Source: Solanum dulcamara
Lineage: Eukaryota > Streptophyta > Magnoliopsida > Solanales > Solanaceae
Reading direction: 5' to 3'
Length of the DNA stretch: 64,000 bases
Assembly (NCBI RefSeq): GCF_947179165.1
Contig: NC_077240.1
Location: forward strand, 72,061,501-72,125,500
In this document: positions 21,338-32,486 of the stretch, piece after piece
Layout of the letters: each line of letters opens with the position of its first letter
How positions within the stretch are numbered: position 1 is the stretch's first letter
Made by a program: the position numbers and the translations under genes
Notes under the pieces: model-generated
The model's database searches: none
Told to the model about the DNA's origin: nothing
The model's input: the letters and a program-made list of their open reading frames with translations, nothing else

Positions 21338-24300
21338 TAAAAAAATAAGAATATTAACAATACAATAAGATAACCCACAAGACCTGATATTAGTCGATAG
21401 TCGAGCTACTAAACTAAATAGGAAAGTATAAGGTTTATACAGATACCATAATACTAATAGTAATAGTAATACAGACTGTCTCTAGATATAAAGTAAAGAC
21501 TAGTCCAAGTCCAAAATAGAAGGAGATAGGCAACTCTGAATGTCGAAAGCTCACCCAAGTCTCCAAAATCCAAGAGCTGCTCCGCAAGATATCCAAATTA
21601 GCAAAAAAAGCCCGTACTATGATCTGCAGGGTGTAGAAGTGTAGTAGGAGTACCAACCAGTGACACTCAGTAGGCATCGACCGACTGAGCTGCAAACATA
21701 AAGCAAGTATAAAGAACATATAAGCAAGGAGTGAATATCACAAGAAACTAACAAGAATAATACAGAAGCCTGCAATAATAAGCATCAGATATACGAAAGA
21801 GAGAGAAGGTTGGAAATAAGCAATGAAACCAAGGACGTACCTAGTGGCGCCAGCCCAAGACCTAAACACGACGACATACTACGAAGGGGGACAACTAAGT
21901 GACAACCTACTAACAGAATTAAATACAGTTATCACATAAAGGCCCAAAGGACTGTATCACCTAAATCCTTGCACAAAAGTTAGATAAATAAGAACTAGGG
22001 CAGTAACTACCTTCAAATATGAGACCACCCTTTATACCACTACAAGTTCGCAAATAGTAAGACAATACCTCCAGAGCCCCTGTGTGCCTAGGAAGTTCAC
22101 TCAGAAAATAGGTAAACCCGCATGGCACCCTATACTAACGAAAGGTAAGAACAACTATACTAGTGATAGGCAATGCATATATAATTGAGAGTCATACAAT
22201 AAAACCAATACTACCATCAATGCCAAGTGCCTCATACCAAAATATATACACCTACTTTCAGTCCCGACCAGGAAGTAGGACCTATGGGCTTCTTTGGGAT
22301 CGTCATAGGGTGCTTGGGAATGCCATTATATACCTGTATGGTCCCGATCTAGGTCTTATATCAATATAGATATCAATCTATATATTCGATCATCAAAGTC
22401 CGCTCCTTCGCGGTGATCGAAGATAAAAAGTCAAATCTGTATAGAAAGGGTCAAAAATCTCTACGATCGGGCTAGTATCATAAAATGAGCACATCCTCGA
22501 AGCCTCAAATCAATATCATAAAATGAGCTCATCCTCGATGCCTCTAGTCCACTGAAAATAGTAGTAATAAAGGTAGTACGACCCCCATTCAAAAATCAAT
22601 ATAAAATAATTTGGATTACAACCCAACTTTCTCAAATCAATGCCAAGAAATAATACATGAATTGAGGTCGACTACATCTGTGAGAAAACAATGATCCAAT
22701 GCATTGCAAGCTATCACCAGCACCCAAACAACATGCACAATCATATACAATAATGACTCCATAAGCACTTTTCCCTCTAGAACATGAAAAGTGGGCTAAC
22801 AAATGTGACCGACCTCCAATCAAGGTCTAAAGCTCAACTCTACTCCTCTAACTCAATCACAAGGCCCAAAAGGGAACTCAACCCTAACTGGGTAATAGGG
22901 AGGAGGAAATGAGGAAAAGGTGCTCAGTTAGTCATTCAATACCTCTAGATCCAACTAGTAATACAACCTCGAGATTTCGAACATAGCTAGCCCCGCCAAA
23001 CGGCAAAAGAAAGCATAGGGGATTCTAGATCTAAATCCAAAAATGGATCCACTAGTAATTCACAAGTCTAACCAGGTGGAAATCTCTACACCAAGGCTTC
23101 AAAATAGGTGCTACAATAGAGGACACTAAGTCTGAGAGACTTCTGCCAACAACGACTACATTAACTAAGTTTCATCCCAAAATCAATCCTAAAGTGCAAA
23201 TCCACCAACCATCATAAACATCAATCAATCCACTTAAAATAGCTAATCACGGCCAAACTAAGGCATAATCAATAGTTCTTCCCACTAGACTAGAAGTCTC
23301 ATAAAACAACCTAGGTTAAGGATCACACCGTGACAAAGAAATAAGAAACTGAGAATTGAGTCTAACCCATCACATACAATACAAATTACAAGCTATTTCT
23401 ACTAAACAACACCTTATCAAACTCAATAAAAAAAAGGATATTGTAGCCTACCTCAAAGCTGAACATGAGCTCTTCAAGTCCTCTTCTCGATAGCTTTTCT
23501 CTCTAAAAACAACTCCAAATGCTTCCACTGTATCAAAATATTGCTCACCTCGTCAATACGAATATTTTGACATCAAAATCACATTTTTCGGAGACAGACC
23601 CAAAAATTAGTTCAAAAATGGAATTGTGGGACCCGCGATGGGAATCCCAAAAACAACTTTGCAAAAAGGCTCTAAACACTTTATTGAGCTTGTACCATAA
23701 AATGAGGCACAACTAGATGCTCAAAATGTCCGAAATCAGCTCAATAATTAAAAACACCATTAAAGCCTTAACTAAGCTTGGGCAGCCCATTTGGGGTGAA
23801 AATTACCTCAAACTGATGCCTTGCACGCTTCCCCCAAACCTACCAACACATAGCCACGACTCCAATGAACCCAAACCTCTTGCAATCGTTCAAAATAGAG
23901 CTCTTTAGCTCCCAAAATTAAAAAAAAGGGTCGGGGCTGGTTCGCATCTTTTGTTTTAATTATAAGACAAGTGAATTGCTCTCTGTTAACGCGGAGGGTA
24001 AGCTCTCAAGGCTATGCGAACGCGGAAGGACCACCGCAAATGCGGAGGCCAATCCTCTAGGCCTTCGCAAATGCGGCTTCATGCTTGTGAACGCGAATGC
24101 CAAGGACCCTGTCTTCCGCGAACACAGCCTAGGTGGCGCGAACGTGGAGACCAAAATGGATTTGCATCTTGGAAATTTTCCCAACTCTGGCGGGGTGCTC
24201 GGAATTTTGTGCACACAAATGAACTGCTGCCACACCAAATTCGATGTTCCAGACTCATGGTGCAATCAAAATTCCCATTCGAGTTCGTCTCGACAAAATG

Positions 24301-24818
24301 TGGGTCCCATACCCAAGCATAATTTTTGCCAATTCTACAAGGAGGCTCGAAATGAGACCGAAATCCTCGGGACATGAACGAAAGGTCATTTTAGACAAAA
24401 TTCTATATTTCGCAGCTAACCCCGCTGACAAAGTTTCAATCCGAGCACATTTTTCAAGAATATTGACCAAAGTCAACCTTAGGCCAAATTTCAAAGGCTA
24501 AAGCGCCAGATGGCTCAAACTCGCACCGATTGTCTCGATACTCATGTCGACCATGCTATTAGCTTAATTTTTCCATTTCGAAGCTGGTGGAACTGTTAGA
24601 ATTTTGTTCTAAGGTCATTTTTCTAGAGTTTTGACCGAAGTCAACCATCCAAACACCAAGAGCTCCAAAACAGGGAATCAGGCATAAAACTCAAATGGAC
24701 GATTAGGCGACCGAACTGTCAGGACCAGCAAGTCATATATGGCATGGGTTATCTATAGGAAAGCTCTAAATGCTGAAAAAATTGGAAAAGGATGAAAATA
24801 ACCGGGAGGATCATTGCA
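21187..24818 (-). repeat. Complete 5' LTR (3.6 kb)
   Basis: 3632 bp. On the element strand it begins TGCAATGATCC and ends near GTCGTGAAA. It holds an (AAT)n tract (21307-21350), a duplicated 45-bp unit with tcataaaatgagc (22475-22560), a CpG-rich repeat block (23990-24135) and two TTGAC-N4-GTCAA palindromes (24463-24476, 24631-24644). Overlapping open frames of 80-130 codons around 24000-24500 exist on both strands but match nothing. Confidence 0.82.
23990..24135. repeat. CpG-rich short repeats in LTR
   Basis: Repeated gcgaacgcgga / gcaaatgcgga words every 40-50 bp in otherwise AT-rich DNA. A diverged counterpart with gattgcgagggt words lies in the LTR at about 59756-59890. Confidence 0.65.
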
Positions 24819-24823
24819 ACCTG

Positions 24824-24918
24824 GCAATTCTGTTGAACATTAAGAAACTATGAGTAACCAGGTCAAACTCTATTACTCCGAAAGATGATTCCTTTGATTA
24901 AGACTTTCTACTAGAAAT
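24824..24918 (-). pseudogene. Kinase hairpin right arm, outer part
   Basis: Reverse complement matches 17923-18020, including ttactcatagtttct and the terminal atttctagtagaaagt. It joins 18422-18800 once the gypsy element is removed. Upstream leader of the kinase fragment, no coding motif by itself. Confidence 0.75.
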
Positions 24919-24953
24919 ACATGTTAAGAGCTCTAAAGTTGGTCTGGTTGCTT

Positions 24954-26110
24954 GAAATCCATAGAACATGTCAATTTTAATCAAGTTGATCTCATGGACA
25001 AGTGTGAGCTTGGACATGCAAACTGAACTATTTTTAGAATCATAATGTGGCTAAACGATATAACTGCAACAACAGTTGCAGCAAAGGATTGATGATATAA
25101 CCCAATGATTTTCAAATCAGCAACAAAAGGATTTAATGTTATAAGATTAAATAGAAAAATAATGTGATAACTAGATAGAATGTTAAACGAGTGATACAAG
25201 ATGATTGGCCGCTTAATGACATGTACCAAAACTTTAGAATTCTGCAGGAACCAATAGAAGAAGCAGTGTTTGATTTCTTCATCGTTCTGTTGGTTATGGC
25301 TTCAGAAGATATCCCCATTTGCTTCTTAATTCCCAATCTGAACTTCGTTGTTTCCAAAATTTCACATTGAATCTATCAAAATTCGGTATTTTACTCTCCT
25401 CTTATCTATAAATACCATTCTATTAATGGTGTAATATCCTTTTTTAAGAAGTGTAATCCAAAATAAAGAAAGCACAAAGTACCACAATTTGTGTGTATTT
25501 TTTCTCTAGCATATTAAGGTTTGAGTAGTAAGTCAAACAAAATTGAAGCTGGGATAACAAATAAATCTGAACAAGTTACACTTTACTCAAAAAGAAACAA
25601 ATTAGAAAGGCAAATATTGGTTCAAATTGGACAAAAAATATTAAAATTGAACAATAATACATGAAAATAACCCATATGAAATGGGTCATTTGGAATTAAA
25701 ACTCCGAAAATCTCAGCTAATTTGGCAGATTGATCTCAAGTTCGTGAGTATTGTCAGTCCGACTCATGCTCTTCACAGTTGTATACTTCTTCATCAAACT
25801 TTTATTCTGTCAATTTCTAACATTAAACAAACAAAAGGACACAATATAAATAGAAGAAAAGTGTGTTAAGGACACAAACAACAACTTGGGTTGGTTTTTT
25901 GAGTGCGAGTGAAGCATGGTAATGACAACATTAGAAAATATCTTTGCTCATAGATGGTGGGTTCTTATGGAATTTGGTAATACTTTCAGGGGGGTATTTA
26001 GTTATTCAGGTGTGGGGATTGATGGTTGAATGATCAATATATCAAATCAGATTGTATTTTATGTTTTCAGAATTTATGCCAAGGATAGCCGATTATACAG
26101 TCAAGAATGG
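24954..26110 (+). repeat. Large inverted repeat, left arm, outer segment
   Basis: About 80-85% similar to the reverse complement of 37319-38105 joined to 31600-32013. Examples: tttgatttcttcatc, ggttatggcttcagaaga and catattaaggttt occur in the same order in both arms. No coding function recognised. It provides the empty-site counterpart of the copia insertion: the agtattg site is uninterrupted at about 25747-25753. Confidence 0.85.
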
Positions 26111-26659
26111 TATACAATGTGTGATATCAACTCTTATGTAATCTTACTAAATGAGCAATACATAGTTCATAAACAAAAAATCAAAATATTCAAAGTCACA
26201 ACATTAATAAATCACGTATCTTTATGTTCCTTTTATAAATTAATATTTGTGATTACATGTAATTACAAATAATAAATGTATATCACATGTTTATGCACAA
26301 CCCCAAAAAATATATTGAAAAATGGTAAGAATTAAACCAATGAAAATTTGACTTAACTGTTTTGTCCTAATATTTTAACAACCAAATTAATTAGTTTGGT
26401 TTTCTTTCATAAGAAAAAATTGATTGAAATCAAACCAATGGTACCTCAAACTAGATGTTAGAGATTTTACTAGTGAATTTATTTCAAAGCTCAAACTAAA
26501 TCAGTATTTGTTAAATTATCAATTTATTTCATTTTATATATATTAATTTGACTATAAAAATATGCATGCCTTTTGAGTGAATGACCTTAAACAAAAAATG
26601 TGTATAATACACTAGGAAGATTATTTGAATCTTGTAATTGTTATCGCTGTAAATATAAC
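26111..26659. other. AT-rich sequence with no recognised feature
   Basis: Not shared with the right arm; no domain, no LTR ends. The open frame 26030-26272 straddles the repeat boundary and is not supported. Confidence 0.3.
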
Positions 26660-26965
26660 ATCATTAAGTAAAAAATGATATATTAAAATTACTAAATATA
26701 AAACAGTAAAAAAAATAAAGTAATGAAATTGTAAAATGCAAAAATTGAATCGAATGAAGTAAAATTTTGTGGGGAAAATGAGGAAAAAAATGCAAAAAAA
26801 AAAATATTATTGGGGATGGCAATAAAACGTAAACCTTATTTTTTGAAAAAAATATGCCACATATTAGAGACCGTTCTTGACTATAGTAGACTATGCTTGA
26901 CTTAACAACCGAAAGGTTGAAAATCAAATCAGATTCGATGTATAAGATTATTCAATCATCAGTCC
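26660..26965 (-). repeat. Inverted-repeat segment in flipped orientation
   Basis: Direct match to right-arm positions about 31430-31760 (attgaatcgaa, gttcttgact, cttgacttaa/cttagcttaa words), so it is opposite to the adjacent segment 24954-26110. About 100 bp at its right end also pair with 26010-26110, so a secondary inversion or duplication occurred in the left arm. Confidence 0.65.
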
Positions 26966-27252
26966 CCACCTTTTCAGAAAAGTGCTTTCGGGAAATTTTT
27001 TATTTTTTTTTTACTTCTGAAAAGAAGTTTTCCTACTTCCCAAAAACTGTTATTTCTCCCTAAAGTTTGATCAAACACCTCAATTTTTTAAAATAAGCAC
27101 TTTTGACCTTTCAAAAGAATAGCCAACAGACTAAATTTTTTACTAGTAATTACTTTATGTTTGTAGTATTGATACTAAGGGTAGTATGAGAAAAAAAAAA
27201 AAAACTCTCTTGATTTACAAAAATGGACAAGCAAATTGAAACATATATATTT
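26966..27252. other. AT-rich spacer, possible hAT-like MITE remnant
   Basis: Holds cagaaaagtgctttc and aagcacttttgacc words typical of degraded non-autonomous DNA elements, and a poly-A tract at about 27191-27204. No defined ends. Confidence 0.25.
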
Positions 27253-29988
27253 ATTGAGTTTTGTACCTGAACTATTGGTAGTGTGAGTTTTCAACCTGAA
27301 CTATCATCTAATGGTTAGAAAAACACACCTTAATTAATTAATATTTGATGTTGTGTATACTACACTCTCTCTTTTATTTAAAAATTATATCACGTAACAC
27401 AAAATGTGGAAAAACAATTCCACTGTGACAAAGTTAAATGAATTAATACCGTATAAATTAATTTATTCTCCATCGCGATATCTAACATCTTCTTCTCCAC
27501 CTTCTCAGTTGTGGCATCGATATCTCTGGCTTGGAAGGAAAAAAATTGGGATTCTAAAAACATCAATTGGAAAATATATAAAAAATGTGTTAGCAAATAA
27601 AGTCATTATATATGCCATGTGTATGAAGATTTTATGGACAAACGCATCTAGAAGTGTTTGTGTCACGCCCTAGGAGGGTACCCTAGACGTGGCTGGCACT
27701 CGAAAACCATTGCTGGCCTTAAGCGAACCACTTGTCCAATCACACTTCCATTTAGTCACGTTCTATTAGCGGAAGACTCAAATTACAAGAATACTATTCA
27801 TAATTAAGGCCAAAGGCCAACCACATATCCAATCAACAACTAGTAAGAATAAAAGTAATCAAAATGAACAATTCAACATCATCTACACTCTAGTCTATGA
27901 AGCTTTTATCAACAATCCAAGAGGTATCAATGACAGGTTCATGGCTACCACAAATCAAACTAAAGGAAAACAAACTCAAAGTTGAAAAGATAACTGTGGT
28001 ATCCTCCGGAAACAGGGAGGACTCACCAACTAGCTGGAAGTGAATAGATCTTCAACGGTGCTCCGGTTGATGATCTCTAGTATCTTTATCTGCATCATGA
28101 AATGATGCACGCCAAATGGCATCAGTACGTGTAATGTACGAGTATGTAAAATGACCGAATGAAACAAACATCAAGGTAGAATCAAATCAACTCGGAATCT
28201 CGACTCAGAATAAGGAACAACTCAATCAAGATGTCCAGAGTCTAAACAAGAATATATGATTTAGACAAGACCAATCACATACAATTCAACCCAATCCATC
28301 CCAATCTGACTCAGAGTACTATCAAGACCTATATGAGAGTTTCTCTTATCCGACAACTATCACTTATGAGCCAGTGATAGTACAACAAGCCGACGTTGTT
28401 TCCACGTCCGTTTATACCTTGCCAGGGTATGAACGAATCAACTAATCATGGATCCATAACCAATCAAGTCCTATCATGTCAGGGCAATAATTTGGAAAAC
28501 ATCCAACTTTAACGGTCCAATCCCCTCCTATGTTTGGCGACGTAGTTATTGAATTTGAGTATTACTTACTCTTATCCAATTCGGTGCTCGATACTCCTCT
28601 CAAGTCTCAATGCTCATAAAACTCTATACAATTAACTCAATATAATCATATCGACGAGTCTCATTTGGACCCTTGTCAATTCATCAATTTTATCGCAATC
28701 AACATCTCAACCAATCATATTATCCAATCAATCCCAAGCACATCTTTCAAGAGTAGTTTAGATATGTATTTATGATGAAATTTAATCCTATCCAATCATT
28801 CCTTCGTTCATTTCACAAATCTTTTGGGGATTCATTAAGACTCCAAGACTCTAAATCAACAATTTAACATACTCTAAATATTTAAATTTTTAACAAAAAT
28901 ATGTTTAACAACTCATATCAACATGAAGCATTTATCAATTTCTCGACTTATCAATATCAACATAATAACAATCAAGTTAATAGATGAAGAAGAAAAATAC
29001 ATTAGGACATAAATCTATCAAGAAACTCCATTCTTATGAAAATTCAATCTCAAAGAGGATGTAGGACACATGGGTGGATTCAACCCATGTTTTGATTAGA
29101 CTTACATACCTTAGTGTAGATTTTGAAGAAACCTTGATGTTAGGTCTTCAATGGAAAACTTGAATCCTTGAATTTTTTTGAAGGTAAATCTTATTGGAGA
29201 TGAATTGAGAGAGAAGAGGGTGAAGGTTAGGGTTCTTTGGAGGTGAAAATATGCAGAAATTGATCCCAAAACGTTCCAAGTTCGTGTATATATGTTTAGG
29301 GAAAATGTCTAGGTTGCCCTTCATCAAAATTCTGGAAAAATGGGCAAACAAACCTGCAAGTGCAATAGTGGCGCATCGCGCCAAGGGACAAACTACTGAG
29401 GCTAGTTTCGGGCGCTATAGTGGCGTCGGGCGCCACTGGAGCCCCAGACCTGAAATTCCTGCAGTGATAGTTCAAGTCTGAAATTCCTACAGTGATAGTC
29501 TGTAGTAAAATGGTCATAACTTTTGACTCCTAACTCCAAAAATTTCAATCTTTGTGGCATTGAAAAGAAGACTCAAAGAAATTTAATTTGATAGGTCATG
29601 GGATACCCAAGTAGTTATAATCTAGGAGATATGGTCATTCAAAATTGACCCTTATACGAACTCATCCAGAAATTTAGCCAAGAGGAATTCTTTGGACTTG
29701 GCTTGGTTTTTTGGGATCCCCTCATGACCCTAAATCACATATAATATACTTTAAATATTTAAAAATTGATCCTAACTCATATATACAATTTGAAGTCTTC
29801 GAGTTCAAGCCTATACGCATACGAAAAATGGTCTGAATCTTAGCGTAGAAATTTTGAGGTGTTACAGTTTGTAGACAAATATTTGGTGTAGTCAACATCT
29901 AAATATGTTATGTTAACTATAGGGTGCTAGTTCAGGTAAGAAACTTACACTCTCGAATAGTTCAAGTATGTACCTCAAATATCTTGAA
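27253..29988. mobile_element. MITE-like element with degenerate terminal inverted repeats, split by a solo LTR
   Basis: The left end (27253-27310; acctgaactat twice) pairs imperfectly with the reverse complement of 29925-29988, which has the same double ctgaact spacing. Without the solo LTR the element is about 520 bp. The target duplication is not resolved. Short, AT-rich, no transposase, so non-autonomous if real. Confidence 0.42.
27661..29866 (-). repeat. Solo LTR (gypsy type)
   Basis: 2206 bp from tgtcacgccc to gaggtgttaca on the plus strand; on the element strand TGTAACACCTC to GGGCGTGACA. Flanked by perfect 5-bp duplications gtttg (27656-27660 and 29867-29871). There is no internal region, so this is an LTR-LTR recombination product. 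It has a block of gcgcca/ggcgcc words near 29370-29440. Confidence 0.93.
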
Positions 29989-29997
29989 TTGTTTAGA

Positions 29998-30454
29998 TGT
30001 GTTTTTGATCATTTGACTCTTTTTAATATAATGATCAAAAATAAAATGTACTTTTTTAATCATTACAAACATTAAACATGTAATTTTATGACTCCTCGAA
30101 AAATGTGGGTAAATTTCGTAACTAAATATACTTGGAAGCCCATCTCTAAAATCACTGTGTACTCTTTGTAAACTGATATCACAAGGGAACAAGAAGTCTA
30201 ATTATCTGATCAATCTCCAATATAATGGAGGTACGTATATTTCCATGATTACAAACAAATTCTCTTTTCTACTTTTCGGCCCCAACCCCTTGTAGATTTT
30301 AAATCTTGCTTGCACGCTTCTTTTAGTTATTTTCTAGAGTGGATCATCTTTTGTACATGTTTCAAACTATAAAGGTTACTTCACCATGAAACAACCTGAG
30401 ACTCAAAGCTCTGGAATCTCAGAAATTGACAATGATGAATACTGGCTGCTTTAG
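29998..30454 (+). repeat. Large inverted repeat, left arm, inner segment
   Basis: About 80-85% similar to the reverse complement of 30957-31423. Shared words include aatatacttggaagccca, caaacaaattctctttt and ccttgtagattttaaatct. No gene recognised. Confidence 0.88.
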
Positions 30455-30956
30455 AAAAAATCACACACATATATATATATATATATATTGAAATCTACTA
30501 ATTATTATCATCACAAATTTTCTGCACTCCCTGCTAAATTTGTGATTAAATTTGGCTTCGCTGTAGAACATATCACACTTCTATTGATCAAAAGTAAGGA
30601 TTGCAGACGCTCCAACAGAACAAAAGGAAGCAACTTCTTCATTTTCTTGGGTAAAGAATGTCAAATATTCACAGAAATTCAGTAAAAATATTTTAATAAA
30701 AAAATAGAGGGTAGGGAAGGAAAAACTGTGGAGGGGGAATCTAACTCTCACCAAGTCACGACCACTAGAAAGAATCATCTTTGCACAAATATGAAATTGT
30801 AGGGGGGATGATGGATGTTACCAAATTCTAAGGGGTTTGACACTGATCTTTATGAGAATACATCGAGAATTATTTGCAGATAAAGAGATGTCAAAGGGAG
30901 GGCAGAGCTTTTGGTACTTTTATGTTGTCAAAGAGTTTATCAACATAGGATTTCCC
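30455..30956. other. Spacer at the centre of the large inverted repeat
   Basis: 502 bp between the two inner arms, starting with an (AC)n(AT)10 tract (30463-30488). The open frame 30488-30685 shows no domain. Nothing else recognised. Confidence 0.5.
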
Positions 30957-31662
30957 CTAAAGCGTCCAGTATTTACCATTGTCGATTTCTGAGATTTCAG
31001 AGCTTTCAATCTCGAATTATTTCATGGTGGAGGAGTAACCATTATGATTTGAAACATGTACAGAAGATGATCTTTTCTGGAAAAAAAAAACAAAGAAGCA
31101 TGCAAGAGAGATTTAAAATCTACAAGGGGTGGGGGCTGAAAAGTAGAAAAGAGAATTTGTTTGGAAACATGGAATTATACGTATCTCCATTGCAGACTGA
31201 TCAAATAACGGAACTTCATGTTCCCATTTTGTAACTATAGTTTACAGAGAGAACACTAGGGTCTTGGGGGTGGGCTTCCAAGTATATTTAGCCACTTCGT
31301 TTGTCCATGTTTTTTGAATGTTCATAAAATGATTTTTTTGTAATGATCAAAAAAGTACATTTTATTTTATTTGGCCAATGTACTTAAAAGAGTTAAAAAA
31401 GAGTTAAAGGGTTAAAAGCACATATAAAAAAATACTAAATATAAAAATATCATTTTTAAAATTGTACAACTCATAAATTGAATCGAACGGACTAAAATTC
31501 AAGGTGGAAATGAGAAGAAAAAGCAAAAACTATTATTGTGGTTGCAATAAAAGGTAAACCGCTATTTAATTTTTTATATAAAAGCACGATCAATGACCAT
31601 TCTTGACTCTATGATAGACTATCCTTAGCTTAAATGCTAAAAAGATGAAATACAATCAAATT

Positions 31663-31746
<84 letters not shown>

Positions 31747-32013
31747 AATCAATCCCCATATTTTTAATAATTAAAATATCCCCTAAAAGTATTTATTAAA
31801 TTCCATTAGAACCCACCATCTATGACTGAAGAAACTCTCTTATGTTATCATTATCTTGTTTTACCCGCCCTCGAAAAAACATCCCATGTCGTCGTCTCTA
31901 TCCTCGACACGCTTTTCTTCTATTTTTATTATGTATTTTGTGTGTTAGACGTTAGAATCTGACAGAATAAAGTTTAATGAAGAAGAATGCAATTGTGAAG
32001 AGCATAACAATAT
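30957..32013 (-). repeat. Large inverted repeat, right arm, inner segment
   Basis: Reverse complement of left-arm segments 29998-30454 and part of 24954-26110. The open frame 30911-31234 lies mostly in it and has no known domain. It ends at the copia 5' LTR. Confidence 0.85.
31665..31742. repeat. (AT)39 microsatellite
   Basis: 78 bp of uninterrupted AT. The homologous left-arm site (about 26033-26045) has only a few such bases, so the tract expanded in the right arm. Confidence 0.97.
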
Positions 32014-32374
32014 TGTTAACCTTGCAAGCTACCAAGGTTGAAGAGTGGTTATAATATTGTTATAAGTTGGCAAAAGTAGTTAAGAGTTTGTTAGCAAGTT
32101 GTTATGGTTAGTTAAAATGTAGTTAAGAGTCAACTTGTATAAAGGTATAAATACAGTACATATACAATGTGGATGTATATATAAAAGGAGATGTACTGAT
32201 GAATAATACATACAACTTCATTTTACACAGATATTTTTCTCTCTCTAAAACTCTCTGCTCTCTCTTCTCTCTATAACTCTGTTTGTTCATTCTTCATCTT
32301 CTTCCTCTCATCTTCTTCATCTTCTTCATCTAGCATCTTGCATGCTTGCTCTAACTCCTTTGATGGAGTTATCA
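32014..32374 (+). repeat. Copia 5' LTR
   Basis: 361 bp, tgttaacc to gttatca. A pyrimidine-rich CT/TTC tract occupies 32228-32332. Confidence 0.97.
32146..32153 (+). promoter_or_regulatory. Putative TATA box of copia LTR
   Basis: tataaata in the 5' LTR, about 80 bp upstream of a CT-rich tract, as expected for the U3/R promoter. The same sequence is in the 3' LTR near 37090. Confidence 0.5.
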
Positions 32375-32387
32375 TGGTATCAGAGCC
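32375..32387 (+). other. Primer binding site (initiator Met tRNA type)
   Basis: tggtatcagagcc directly adjoining the LTR end. Confidence 0.95.
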
Positions 32388-32486
32388 TACAAAGATCGTA
32401 GGGTAGAAGAAGAAGACTACAATCGGTGGTCTAGACTCTAGTAGAAGAAGTCAACCTGTGAGCTAGGGCTTCAGCTGTCAATAGAT

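Larger units (their letters stand above)
18801..24818 (-). mobile_element. Internally deleted gypsy element with long LTR, inserted in the kinase hairpin arm
   Basis: Minus-strand element: complete 5' LTR on the right (21187-24818), PBS at 21172-21183, gag remnant, then a truncated 3' LTR on the left (18801 to about 19735). The flanks are gcctg (18796-18800) and acctg (24819-24823), a target duplication with one change. The hairpin arm homology continues across the insertion, which confirms the ends. Pol is missing. LTR family shared with the elements at 42165-53381, 59103-62010 and 63432. Confidence 0.85.

Noticed and set aside
23976..24501. Overlapping open frames of 79-133 codons on both strands
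   Set aside because: They lie in a CpG-rich block of a gypsy LTR; open frames on both strands come from low stop-codon density. No domain seen.
30911..31234. 107-codon frame in the right arm of the large inverted repeat
   Set aside because: No known domain, and the other arm does not keep the frame. Not enough support for a gene.
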